A stretch of DNA of 64,000 nt, taken from the NCBI RefSeq assembly GCF_029813775.1, contig NZ_JARVKW010000007.1, positions 186,001 to 250,000 on the forward strand. Reading direction: 5' to 3'. Source of the DNA: Streptomyces sp. DH24. GTDB taxonomy: Bacteria; Actinomycetota; Actinomycetes; Streptomycetales; Streptomycetaceae. Both the position numbers and the translations under genes were made by a program. Shown here piece after piece: positions 8,993 through 16,600 of this stretch. Under the pieces are notes generated by a model. It saw only the letters and a program-made list of their open reading frames with translations, was not told the origin of the DNA and made no database searches. Each line of letters starts with the position of its first letter. The stretch's first letter is position 1.

Positions 8993-9673
8993 TCAGCCCC
9001 GGACCCGGAGACGGTCGGTGCTGTCCTCGCTGGGCTGGACGACGACGATGCCCTGACCGGAGAAGGCCATCTGGTAGGCCTCGCCGCTGCCGCGGCCGAT
9101 CAGCGACTGCGCCTTGAAGCTGCGCTTGCCCTTCACCTTGAGGTTCGGGGACCAGGCGACGAGCGCGTCCGGGTCGACGTACGTCTCGTCCTCGCCACCG
9201 CCGCAGTCGACGACGATGGGCTTGCCCCGGGAGGTCAGCGCGACCCAGCCCTGCCCGGAGATCCTGGTGTTCCACAGGCCCTGCCCGGCGAACTTCGCCA
9301 GGCCCTTGACCCGCTCCACGCCCCACTGCAAGTGCGCGTCGAAGGCGAGCAGGTTGGTGGCGTTGACGGAGATCCCGTCGCCGTTGAGGTTGATCACGAC
9401 GACGTTCGCGCCGTAGTCGGCGAGGTAGAGCAGGCCGTCGCCGGAGCACTTCATCAGGGGCGCGCCCTCGCCGGTGACCCAGTCACGGGCGATCTGGCGC
9501 ACGGCCGGCGGGTTGGGCTCGTACTGGACGAAGCCTTCGTAGGCGACCATCGAGCCCACGCGCGCGAGGAGGTCGTGCCCGGTCTGCATGGCGACCTTCA
9601 GCATGTGGTTGCCGTGGTTCTCCATGCGGGCGGCGACGGGTGCGGGGGCGTAGCCCGCGAGCGGCTGGTTCAT
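8993..9673 (-). CDS. AIM24 family protein (second gene of TerD-AIM24 operon)
   Basis: A 226-aa AIM24-domain protein beginning MNQPLAGYAPAP. The ATG at 9673 follows GGGAGAG and lies 14 nt after the stop of the TerD-AIM24 fusion gene. Conserved strands include NHMLKVAMQTGHDLLAR, LMKCSGDGLLYLADYG and the terminal GIVVVQPSED. It is a clear paralogue of the C-terminal half of the upstream fusion and of the next gene. The N-terminal stretch ENHGNHMLKV corresponds to the first beta strand of its paralogues, so little is missing. The function is unknown. Confidence 0.88.
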   Translation of the reverse strand: MNQPLAGYAPAPVAARMENHGNHMLKVAMQTGHDLLARVGSMVAYEGFVQYEPNPPAVRQIARDWVTGEGAPLMKCSGDGLLYLADYGANVVVINLNGDGISVNATNLLAFDAHLQWGVERVKGLAKFAGQGLWNTRISGQGWVALTSRGKPIVVDCGGGEDETYVDPDALVAWSPNLKVKGKRSFKAQSLIGRGSGEAYQMAFSGQGIVVVQPSEDSTDRLRVRG

Positions 9674-9687
9674 GAACGGGCTCTCCC

Positions 9688-11421
9688 TCAGATCTCGTAG
9701 GGCTGGACGATGACGAAGCTGCCGGGCGCCGCGCGGAACTGCAGGTTCACGCTCTCGCCGGTGTCGCCGGGATAGGCGTTGCGCCGCAGTCGCACCTGGC
9801 TGGAGACGACCACCTGCGCGGCGGCCGACCAGGCGACCACGGCGTTGCAGTCGGCGAACGTGGTGGGCGTGACGGGCAGCACCACGGGGGTGCCGTGCGT
9901 CTTCACCACGATCGTGCCGGTGCCCTGGAACTGCATCGTGAACAGCGCGCCACCCGGAATGCCGTGCCCCTCGATGCGACGGACCTCGTACTGGAGGGTC
10001 TCGTCGAACGCGAGGACGTTCTCCGCGGAGACGCACACGGCGTCGCCCTGGAGCTCGATGGGGTGCAGCATGGTCGAATCCTCGGCGAAGAACACCTGGC
10101 CCTGGCCGGAGCAGCGCATCAGCTGCATCTCCTGGCCGGTCGCGTTGCCCACGATCCGGCCGGAGAACCCGGCGCCCTTGTAGCTGAAGTCGACCTTGCC
10201 CTGGTAGAGCACCATGCTGCCCTGCCGGGCCAGCACGGACTGCCCGCCGACGCCGAGGTCGACGCGGACCATCTTGCGGTTCTGCGGCGTCCAGCGCTGG
10301 CCGGTGGGCGTCTCCCGGAACTGCTGGAGCGCGGCGGCCACGCCGGGGCCCTGCGGTGCGCCCTGGGGAACCGCGTGCGGCGCCGGCTGGCCCGGGGCGC
10401 CCGAGGGCTGGCCGTACGGCGGCTGCTGACCGTAACCCGGCGGCGGGGTCGGCTGCCCGTACCCGGGGGGCGGCGTCGGCTGGCCGTAGCCGGGCGGCGG
10501 GGCCGGGGCATGCGGGGCCTGCGGCTGGGCGTAGCCCGGGGGCGGCGGAGCGCTGGGGGCGGGGGCCTGGCCGTAGGGCGGCTGCTGCCGGCCGGGCTGG
10601 CCGTAGGGCGCGGGTGCCGGGGCCGGGGGCGGCACCGGGGAGCCGCCGGGCGGGGTGTGCATGGGCGCGACGATGGTCGGCGCCGTGTGCACGGGCGGCG
10701 TCGCGCCGGGCGGCGGAGGCGTGGCACCCGGCGGGGGCGCGAAGGGCGCCGGCGCGGGCGCCGGGGTGGGCGCGGGCGCGGGGCCGCCGGGAGCGCCGAA
10801 GGCGGGCGGCGCCGCCGACTGTCCGCCGGGCGGCGCGAAACCGGGGCCGGCGCCAGCCGGTGCCTGCGTCTGCGGCGCGGCGGGCGTCTCCTCCTCGGCC
10901 ACCTCTCCGCCGAAGTTCTTCAGCAGTGCGTCGAGGCCACCGTCGAAGCCCTGGCCGACGGCGGCGAAGCGCCACACGTCCTTCAGGTAGAAGTCGCCCA
11001 GCATCACGGCACGCTCGGTGCTGAACTCCGCGCCGCTGAACGGGTATCGGGCCACTTCCTCACCGCCCGCGACGATGCGGAGGTAGCCGGGGCCGACCTG
11101 CGACATCTGTCCGGCGCCGTCGATCGTCGCCGTGAAGGACAGCTTCTGGATCTGCGGCGGGATCCGGTCGAGGGTGACGCGGAAGGACTCGGTGTCACCG
11201 GCCTGCGCGCCGAGGAGCTGGATGGACTCCTCGGGCGACTTCGGCTGGTTGTAGAAGATGAAGTACCGGTCGTCGGAGAGCCGCTCGCTCGCGTCGAGAC
11301 CGAAGCAGCTGATGTCGAAACTCAGCCCGGGCCCGGAGATCTGCACGCCTACGTACAGATCCGTTCCCGCCGTGAGATCACTGACCCTGGCCTTGTGGCC
11401 GCGTTGGAATTCCCTGGCCAT
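9688..11421 (-). CDS. TerD-AIM24 fusion protein
   Basis: A 577-aa two-domain protein. Residues 1-178 form a TerD-type domain (DLYVGVQISG, SFDISCFGLD, SFTATIDGAG, RIVAGGEEVARYPF), the Ca-binding tellurium/stress-resistance fold. Residues 180-375 are a low-complexity Pro/Gly/Ala/Gln linker containing near-identical PPPGYGQPT repeats. Residues 378-577 are an AIM24 domain ending in GSFVIVQPYEI. The start is an ATG at 11421. It heads a tight operon with two stand-alone AIM24 genes. TerD proteins act in stress-responsive, membrane-associated complexes; the fusion suggests that AIM24 subunits are recruited to one. Confidence 0.9.
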   Translation of the reverse strand: MAREFQRGHKARVSDLTAGTDLYVGVQISGPGLSFDISCFGLDASERLSDDRYFIFYNQPKSPEESIQLLGAQAGDTESFRVTLDRIPPQIQKLSFTATIDGAGQMSQVGPGYLRIVAGGEEVARYPFSGAEFSTERAVMLGDFYLKDVWRFAAVGQGFDGGLDALLKNFGGEVAEEETPAAPQTQAPAGAGPGFAPPGGQSAAPPAFGAPGGPAPAPTPAPAPAPFAPPPGATPPPPGATPPVHTAPTIVAPMHTPPGGSPVPPPAPAPAPYGQPGRQQPPYGQAPAPSAPPPPGYAQPQAPHAPAPPPGYGQPTPPPGYGQPTPPPGYGQQPPYGQPSGAPGQPAPHAVPQGAPQGPGVAAALQQFRETPTGQRWTPQNRKMVRVDLGVGGQSVLARQGSMVLYQGKVDFSYKGAGFSGRIVGNATGQEMQLMRCSGQGQVFFAEDSTMLHPIELQGDAVCVSAENVLAFDETLQYEVRRIEGHGIPGGALFTMQFQGTGTIVVKTHGTPVVLPVTPTTFADCNAVVAWSAAAQVVVSSQVRLRRNAYPGDTGESVNLQFRAAPGSFVIVQPYEI

Positions 11422-11558
11422 GCGTAACGACCGTCCCCCATCCCGAAGTGAGTGCGTCGCGTCAGGCTAACGGCAAAACCGGACACCGAACGATGTCGGT
11501 ACAGACCCGGTACACAACGCGCGCCCGGTCGTGCCGGACCGCACCTTCGGGTACTCGA

Positions 11559-12155
11559 TCACTCTCCGCGCGCGCCGGGCACGTGCGGCAGCCGGTCGGC
11601 GGCCACGACCCCTTCGAGGTAGCCGCGGGCCCGCTCGGTGCGCGGATAGGCGTCCAGCAGCCGCCAGAAACGCGGACCGTGGCCGGGGACCAGAAGGTGG
11701 GCCAGCTCGTGCAGGAGGACGTAGTCGACGACGTACTCGGGCATGCCCTGCAGCCGGTGCGACAGACGGATGCTGCCCTCGGCCGGCGTGCACGAGCCCC
11801 ACCGGGTGTTCTGGTTGGTGACCCAGCGGACCGAGTTCGGCCTGGCGCGGCCGTCGAAGTACTGCTCGGAGAGCCGCTCGGCGCGCTCGGCCAGCTCGGC
11901 GTCGCCGAGCACCCGTCTGCTCTCCTGGGCGGCGAGTTTGTCCAGCATGACGTTCACCCAGCGCTGCTCCTCCGCCTCGGACATCCGGGCGGGGATGAGC
12001 ACGACGGTGCGATCACCCTCGCGGTACGCGGAGACCGTCCTGCGTCGGCGGGAGCTCCTGCGCACCTCGATCGCGCTCGCCTTCGAGCCGCTGGGCGGTG
12101 GGCTCGTCGTGCTGCGCTGTGGGCTTCCGGCGCGGTGCAGTGGGTCGGCGGACAC
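11559..12155 (-). CDS. YgjP/M48-like zinc metallopeptidase (DUF45)
   Basis: A 198-aa protein of the YgjP/SprT-like metallopeptidase family. The diagnostic TRWGSC motif and the zinc motif HELAHL followed by HGPRFW are present, giving two His ligands, the catalytic Glu and the downstream His. I chose the GTG at 12155 (VSADPLHRAG), preceded by GGTCGGGG, because the upstream extension is low-complexity Arg/Ser/Pro. The N-terminal 40 residues are basic. It is transcribed toward the TerD operon (137-nt gap) and divergently from the ThiF-like gene. The substrate is unknown. Confidence 0.85.
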   Translation of the reverse strand: MSADPLHRAGSPQRSTTSPPPSGSKASAIEVRRSSRRRRTVSAYREGDRTVVLIPARMSEAEEQRWVNVMLDKLAAQESRRVLGDAELAERAERLSEQYFDGRARPNSVRWVTNQNTRWGSCTPAEGSIRLSHRLQGMPEYVVDYVLLHELAHLLVPGHGPRFWRLLDAYPRTERARGYLEGVVAADRLPHVPGARGE

Positions 12156-12421
12156 GCCCCGACCGTACCCGGTGGGTATGGGGGAAGTCCCGGCTCCGGA
12201 GGCCTTCCGTACCGATCCCCCACCGAGCGTTTGATTTGTACGACTGACGCGCCGGGACGACGGGACCGACCGACGCGGCCGATTTGTACGACGAATCTCC
12301 TTGCCTGTGGACAACTCTCGACGTCCGATCGGCCGGGTCGGGCATGCTGGCCATCGCCGGGGCGGCTTCGACCGAGCCCGACCGGCGCACGGGGACGTTC
12401 AGTGGCATACGGGGGCCTGCG

Positions 12422-13636
12422 ATGCATCCAGTGGTGAAGCCCGCGCTCAGGCGTGGCTGGCGCGATCTCAATACGGTGCAGTTCGGGATGAGTCCGGCGC
12501 ACGCGCTGACGCTCGGCCCGGTCGACACGGCGACGGGCAGCTTCCTGGAGTTGCTCAACGGCACCCGAGGGCTCCCCCTTCTGCGCGAGGAGGGGCGGCG
12601 GATGGATCTGCCGGACGGCCATGTCGACCGGCTGGTGACGCGGCTGAGCCGGGCCGGGCTGCTCGACGACGCGAGAGGCGGCGGACCGGCCGCCGCCGCC
12701 CTGCGGGAGAAGAAGGACGTCCTCGACCGGCTGCGTCCCGACCTGGCCTCCCTGTCCCTGATCACGTCGGAGCCGGGCGACGCGACGAAGCGGCTGGCCG
12801 CGCGCGCCTCGCTGCGGGTGCGGGTGCGGGGCGCGGGCCGGGTCGGCGCGGTGCTGGCCGCGCTGCTGTCCGGAGCCGGTGTCGGGGAGGTCGACGTGCG
12901 GGACTGCGGCCGCGTCGAGCCGTGGGACGTCGCACCGGGCGGGCTGCCGGCCGAGGCCGTCGGCGACCGCAGGGCCGAGGCGGCCCGACGTGTGGTGCGC
13001 GACGCCGCCCCGGACCGTCCCGCACGTCGGGGCCCGCGGTCGCCGCTTGAGGAACCCGAGCCGGGCTTCTCGCTGGTGGTCGTCGCCCCTCGGGACGACG
13101 TCGCCGTGTACGCGCCCGACCCGGCGGCGGCGGAACCGCTCATGGCGTCCGGCACGCCCCATCTGTACGCCGGCGTCGTGGAGGGAACGGGCGTCGTCGG
13201 TCCGCTCGTCCTGCCAGGTGAGACGGGCTGCGCCGGCTGTCTGCAGGAGGAGCGCACCGACCGGGACGAGGCCTGGCCCCGCCTGCTCGCCCAGTGGCGG
13301 TCCGCGAAGCCGCGCCAGGTGCGCGCCTGCGATCTGACCCTCGCGACGTCCGTGGCAGGGCTGGCGGCGGCTCACGCGCTCGCCTTCCTGGACGGCCGGG
13401 TACCGTCGGCGGCCGGAGCGCGTTGGGAGGTCTCCGTGCCGGACCTGCGATGGCGTGCGCGGCCGGTTCGGGCGCACCCCGCGTGCCCGTGCGGAGCGGC
13501 GCAGAAAGGTAACCAGGAACACACCTCAAAGAACGGGCAGTGGCACGAGACAATGGCAGAGCAACTGCCGTCAGAACAGCTTCATCGTCAGGCAGACGCG
13601 GCGCGGCTGGCTGGGACCTGGAGGGCGCATGTCTGA
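12422..13636 (+). CDS. ThiF-like (E1 superfamily) protein, divergent
   Basis: A 404-aa protein with an N-terminal wHTH-like region and an E1/ThiF-type Rossmann segment at GAGRVGAVLAALLSGAGV. The strand after it reads EVDVRDCGRVEPWDVAP, lacking the usual acidic-Asn-Arg set of active E1 enzymes. Cys pairs CAGC and CPCG near the middle and C-terminus could bind zinc. This layout resembles cyclodehydratase-partner or TOMM-type ThiF proteins, but no precursor peptide or YcaO gene is nearby. The start ATG is at 12422. The last 8 nt overlap the ABC1 kinase gene, so the two are probably coupled. Confidence 0.75.
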   Translation: MHPVVKPALRRGWRDLNTVQFGMSPAHALTLGPVDTATGSFLELLNGTRGLPLLREEGRRMDLPDGHVDRLVTRLSRAGLLDDARGGGPAAAALREKKDVLDRLRPDLASLSLITSEPGDATKRLAARASLRVRVRGAGRVGAVLAALLSGAGVGEVDVRDCGRVEPWDVAPGGLPAEAVGDRRAEAARRVVRDAAPDRPARRGPRSPLEEPEPGFSLVVVAPRDDVAVYAPDPAAAEPLMASGTPHLYAGVVEGTGVVGPLVLPGETGCAGCLQEERTDRDEAWPRLLAQWRSAKPRQVRACDLTLATSVAGLAAAHALAFLDGRVPSAAGARWEVSVPDLRWRARPVRAHPACPCGAAQKGNQEHTSKNGQWHETMAEQLPSEQLHRQADAARLAGTWRAHV

Positions 13637-15011
13637 TCTTCCCCGCAAGGCGGTCACCCGGACCGCCAAGCTCGCCGCGCTCCCGCTCGGCTTCGCCGGC
13701 CGGGCCACCTGGGGACTGGGCAAGCGGATCGTCGGCGAGTCCGCCGAGCTCGTCGGCCGTGAGCTCCAGCAGCGCACCGCCGACCAGCTTTTCAAGGTGC
13801 TCGGCGAGCTCAAGGGCGGCGCGATGAAGTTCGGCCAGGCGATGTCCGTCTTCGAGTCGGCCCTTCCCGAGGAGGTCGCCGGTCCCTACCGCGCGGCGCT
13901 GACGAAGCTCCAGGACGCGGCACCGCCGATGCCGACCCGCACGGTGCACGCGGTGCTCGAGGAGCGGCTCGGCGCGGACTGGCGCGAGCTGTTCCTGGAG
14001 TTCGAGGACAAGCCCGCGGCAGCGGCGTCGATCGGCCAGGTGCACCGCGGGGTGTGGCACGACGGCCGCGAGGTGGCCGTCAAGGTGCAGTACCCCGGCG
14101 CGGGCGAGGCCCTGTTGTCCGACCTGAACCAACTGAGCCGCTTCGCCCGCCTGTTGGGCCCGCTCGTGCCCGGCATGGACATCAAGCCGCTGATCGCGGA
14201 GCTGAAGGACCGGGTCTCGGAGGAACTGGACTACGCCCTGGAGGCGCAGGCCCAGCAGACGCACGCCGAGGAGTTCGCGGACGACCCGGACATCGTGGTT
14301 CCGGCCGTGGTCCACCAGGGCGAGCAGGTCCTCGTCACCGAGTGGATGGACGGCGTTCCGCTGTCCGAGGTGATCGCGGACGGCACCGACGAGCAGCGCA
14401 ACCGGGCGGGTCAGCTGCTCACCCGTTTCCTGTTCTCCGGCCCGGCCCGCACCGGCCTGCTGCACGCCGACCCCCACCCGGGGAACTTCCGTCTGCTGCC
14501 CGGCGGACCCGACGGCGACGACGACTGGCGCCTGGGTGTCCTGGACTTCGGCACCGTCGACCGCCTGCCCGGCGGCCTGCCGCTGCCGATCGGCGAGTCC
14601 TTGCGGATGACGCTCGACGGCGAGGCGGAGGCCGTCTACGAGATGCTCTGCGCGGAGGGCTTCGTCAAGGAGTCCATAGAGCTGGACCCCGACGCGGTCC
14701 TCGACTACCTGCTGCCGATCATCGAGCCGGCACAGGCCGAGGCGTTCACCTTCAGCCGGGGCTGGATGCGCGGCCAGGCGGCCCGCATAGCCGACCCCCG
14801 CTCCCCCGCCTACCAGTTGGCCAAGCAGCTCAACCTGCCCCCGGCCTACCTCCTGATCCACCGGGTGACGCTGAGCACGATCGGTGTGCTGTGCCAGCTG
14901 GGCGCGACGGTGCGGATGCGGGAGGAACTGGAGGAGTGGCTGCCGGGCTTCGTGGAGGACACGGACTTCGTGGCGGACACGGACGAGGAGGAGTCGGCCG
15001 CCCCCGCGTGA
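13629..15011 (+). CDS. ABC1/AarF (UbiB-like) atypical kinase
   Basis: A 460-aa ABC1-family protein. The family hallmarks are all visible: MKFGQAMS (KxGQ motif, about residue 65), the Ala-rich AAAASIGQVHRG that replaces the Gly-rich loop, VAVKVQYPG with the ATP-binding Lys, HADPHPGNF and LDFGTVD. Family members such as UbiB/COQ8 are ATPases supporting quinone or lipid metabolism. Streptomycetes make menaquinone rather than ubiquinone, so the partner pathway here is uncertain. The ATG at 13629 follows GGAGGG with ideal spacing. It overlaps the ThiF-like gene by 8 nt. Confidence 0.92.
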   Translation: MSDLPRKAVTRTAKLAALPLGFAGRATWGLGKRIVGESAELVGRELQQRTADQLFKVLGELKGGAMKFGQAMSVFESALPEEVAGPYRAALTKLQDAAPPMPTRTVHAVLEERLGADWRELFLEFEDKPAAAASIGQVHRGVWHDGREVAVKVQYPGAGEALLSDLNQLSRFARLLGPLVPGMDIKPLIAELKDRVSEELDYALEAQAQQTHAEEFADDPDIVVPAVVHQGEQVLVTEWMDGVPLSEVIADGTDEQRNRAGQLLTRFLFSGPARTGLLHADPHPGNFRLLPGGPDGDDDWRLGVLDFGTVDRLPGGLPLPIGESLRMTLDGEAEAVYEMLCAEGFVKESIELDPDAVLDYLLPIIEPAQAEAFTFSRGWMRGQAARIADPRSPAYQLAKQLNLPPAYLLIHRVTLSTIGVLCQLGATVRMREELEEWLPGFVEDTDFVADTDEEESAAPA

Positions 15012-15170
15012 CGTCGGGGCGGTGGGTCGGCGGGCTCCGGGCCGACGGGCTCCGGACCGGCGGGCACCCGGCCGACGCCACTGAGCGGATGGGCCCGCAG
15101 CCAGGCACCGGGCCGGAGCCACTGAGCGGCTGGGCCACCGGACTCCGAACCCGCCGGTGGCACAACGCAT

Positions 15171-15208
15171 CGCGGGGGCCGGTCCGTTCGGCCGGACCGG
15201 CCCCCGCG
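15171..15208. terminator. Bidirectional terminator, 16-bp perfect stem
   Basis: Arms 15171-15186 and 15193-15208 are perfect complements with a TTCGGC loop. It separates the convergent ABC1 kinase gene and the wblC-linked operon. The 150 nt before it (15012-15170) hold GC-rich simple sequence but no gene that I can support. Confidence 0.88.
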
Positions 15209-15258
15209 GGGAAAGCTCACCTCCCGGGCCGGGAGGTCACCGCTTCAGGTGTGCGTGG

Positions 15259-15582
15259 TTACTGCATGACGGCCATGGCGAGCGCACGGCGGGCGCGCAG
15301 GGAGGCGCGCTCCGCCCGGCGCTGCATCCGGCGGGCGGCCGCCAGGCGCACGGCCTGACGCTCCGCCTCGGCCTCGTGCAGGCGCTCGTGCATATGCGCA
15401 CGTGCCAGGGCTTCTGGGATGAGTTGCATCTCTCGGGTCCTGTTCTGACGCGAGTCATTCGCATCGCTGAGGGTGACGTCTTCGGTCGCGGAACCTGCGG
15501 GCTCGTAAGTGGACGGCTTCATCGGGGCCTGCTTCTTGGGGTCGTGCGTGAGGGGGCGGTCGATCGTTCCTGCGGTGTTCAT
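15259..15582 (-). CDS. Basic helical protein coupled to wblC
   Basis: A protein of up to 107 aa that I do not recognise by function. The C-terminal half is a continuous Arg/Ala/Glu-rich amphipathic helix (HERLHEAEAERQAVRLAAARR and on), with no Cys and no signal peptide. The ATG at 15582 overlaps the wblC stop as ATGA and has no ribosome binding site of its own, which points to translational coupling. Internal starts at 15522 (with GAAGCAGG) and 15429 (MQLIPEALAR) are alternatives, the latter possibly giving a 56-aa core. It is likely co-induced with WblC. Confidence 0.7.
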   Translation of the reverse strand: MNTAGTIDRPLTHDPKKQAPMKPSTYEPAGSATEDVTLSDANDSRQNRTREMQLIPEALARAHMHERLHEAEAERQAVRLAAARRMQRRAERASLRARRALAMAVMQ

Positions 15583-15947
15583 GCTGTGACCGGGTTCTTG
15601 CGCGGGCGGCCACGCGGCCGCTTCCGGGCGACGACAACACCCTGGACGAACAGCTCGCCACCCCAGACGCCCCAGGGCTCACGCCGCTCCTTCGCGCCGG
15701 CGAGGCAGGCCTCCATCAGCGGGCAGGTGCGGCAGAGGGACTTGGCGTACTCGACATCGGCCGGCGACTCGGCGAAGAAGACCTCCGGGTCGTAGGAACG
15801 GCAGGGGACGGGTACGCCGAGGTTCTCGATGGCGTCGTCGAGCGCGGTGAGCGCGGTGAGCGGAGTCAAGGTGGAGTCCTCCGTGAGGCCGGGCTTGGGG
15901 ATCGTGTCGGAAGGCGGTACGGACGGGGCGTGCGCTTCGAGTTGCAC
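15579..15947 (-). CDS. wblC: WblC/WhiB7 transcription factor
   Basis: A 122-aa WhiB-like Fe-S protein. The four cluster cysteines are C49, C72, C75 and C81; the GVWGG turn follows at 93-97, and an AT-hook RGRPRK at 112-117 identifies the WhiB7/WblC subgroup. WhiB7/WblC binds SigA/HrdB and activates intrinsic antibiotic-resistance genes after ribosome-targeting drugs; its iron-sulfur cluster is needed for that contact. The GTG at 15947 is preceded by GAGGAAG. The gene sits behind a leader of roughly 600 nt with its own ORF and attenuator. Its stop overlaps the next gene by ATGA. Confidence 0.95.
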   Translation of the reverse strand: MQLEAHAPSVPPSDTIPKPGLTEDSTLTPLTALTALDDAIENLGVPVPCRSYDPEVFFAESPADVEYAKSLCRTCPLMEACLAGAKERREPWGVWGGELFVQGVVVARKRPRGRPRKNPVTA

Positions 15948-16064
15948 GGTTCGTCTTCCTCGTCTGGTCGTTCCGGCCGGGTCGGCCGGGGGCGGCTGGG
16001 TACCGGGTTCTTTTCTTGTCCCGAGGCTCCTTCGCTCTGTTGTCCACGTTCGGGGACAAACAGA

Positions 16065-16099
16065 AGGGCCGCGGATCCCGGGTGGGGTTCCGCGGCCCT
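16065..16099 (-). terminator. wblC leader attenuator (intrinsic terminator)
   Basis: On the minus strand, arms 16089-16099 and 16065-16075 form an 11-bp perfect GC-rich stem with a 13-nt loop, followed by the T-rich TCTGTTTGT. It lies 118 nt upstream of the wblC start and downstream of the leader ORF, which is where a premature terminator would act. Confidence 0.85.
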
Positions 16100-16109
16100 G
16101 AAGGCGCCG

Positions 16110-16128
16110 GCCTGATCGGCGATCAGGC
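16110..16128 (-). promoter_or_regulatory. Leader hairpin containing the leader-ORF stop codon
   Basis: GCCTGATC (16110-16117) and GATCAGGC (16121-16128) form an 8-bp perfect stem with a 3-nt loop. The stop codon of the leader ORF (16123-16125) is inside the stem, so a terminating ribosome would melt it. It is 10 nt upstream of the attenuator in transcript order. Confidence 0.65.
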
Positions 16129-16449
16129 TGGATCACTCCAGGGTTCTGGCCCACGGAAGGCCCACATCAGGTGGTGCTGCGTCGTCTGCTTCCGGAATGC
16201 GGCACCGGTCGCCGTAAAGGCATAGGCCTGGGCCTGTGCCACTACTGCCGCTTCCAGTGCCTTGGTCGGTCGCTCATTGCGCTCACGGACGGGAAGACCC
16301 GCGGGAGACACGGCGGACGCCGGACGGGCGGCACGAATGCCGGACAGACCGGTGCCCGGGTTGGAGGCGCCGAGCAGGCAGGTGGAGGCGACGACCGAGC
16401 GATCGGTCATTTTCACGGTGCTGAAGGAGCTGGTGTTGATGCTGATCAC
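16123..16449 (-). CDS. wblC leader ORF (uORF), 108 aa
   Basis: A reading frame of 108 codons starting at a GTG at 16449 with a near-perfect ribosome binding site (AGGAGG, 8 nt spacing) and running to a stop inside the hairpin just before the attenuator. Codon third positions are mostly G/C, as in real genes, and the middle segment (ALEAAVVAQAQAYAF) looks protein-like. An internal ATG at 16410 is an alternative start. whiB7/wblC leaders in mycobacteria and streptomycetes carry regulatory uORFs whose translation controls read-through; this position fits that role. Whether the peptide itself acts is unknown. Confidence 0.65.
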   Translation of the reverse strand: MISINTSSFSTVKMTDRSVVASTCLLGASNPGTGLSGIRAARPASAVSPAGLPVRERNERPTKALEAAVVAQAQAYAFTATGAAFRKQTTQHHLMWAFRGPEPWSDPA

Positions 16450-16560
16450 AGGACTCGCCTCCTCTCGGCGTCTCGGGGGACTGGGGTGAACCAGTCCGCG
16501 GATATGCAAGTACAACACGGAATCAGGGCCTACGAGAAGGCCTCCGTTCCCGTGCCTAAG

Positions 16561-16600
16561 AACCTATGGGGATTGCTGGGGCAGGCGCAAACTATTTTTT
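16561..16600 (-). promoter_or_regulatory. wblC promoter with AT-rich WblC-response element
   Basis: On the minus strand: AAAAAATAGT immediately precedes a -35 TTGCGC (16585-16590), then an 18-nt spacer and a -10 TAGGTT (16561-16566). An AT-rich block next to the -35 is the signature of WhiB7/WblC-activated promoters, consistent with autoactivation. The AT block overlaps the end of uvrD2. Confidence 0.7.

Noticed and set aside
8993..10975. Long minus-strand frame of 660 codons
   Set aside because: Only its last 226 codons (9673-8993) are the AIM24 gene; the rest reads the TerD-AIM24 gene in a wrong frame.
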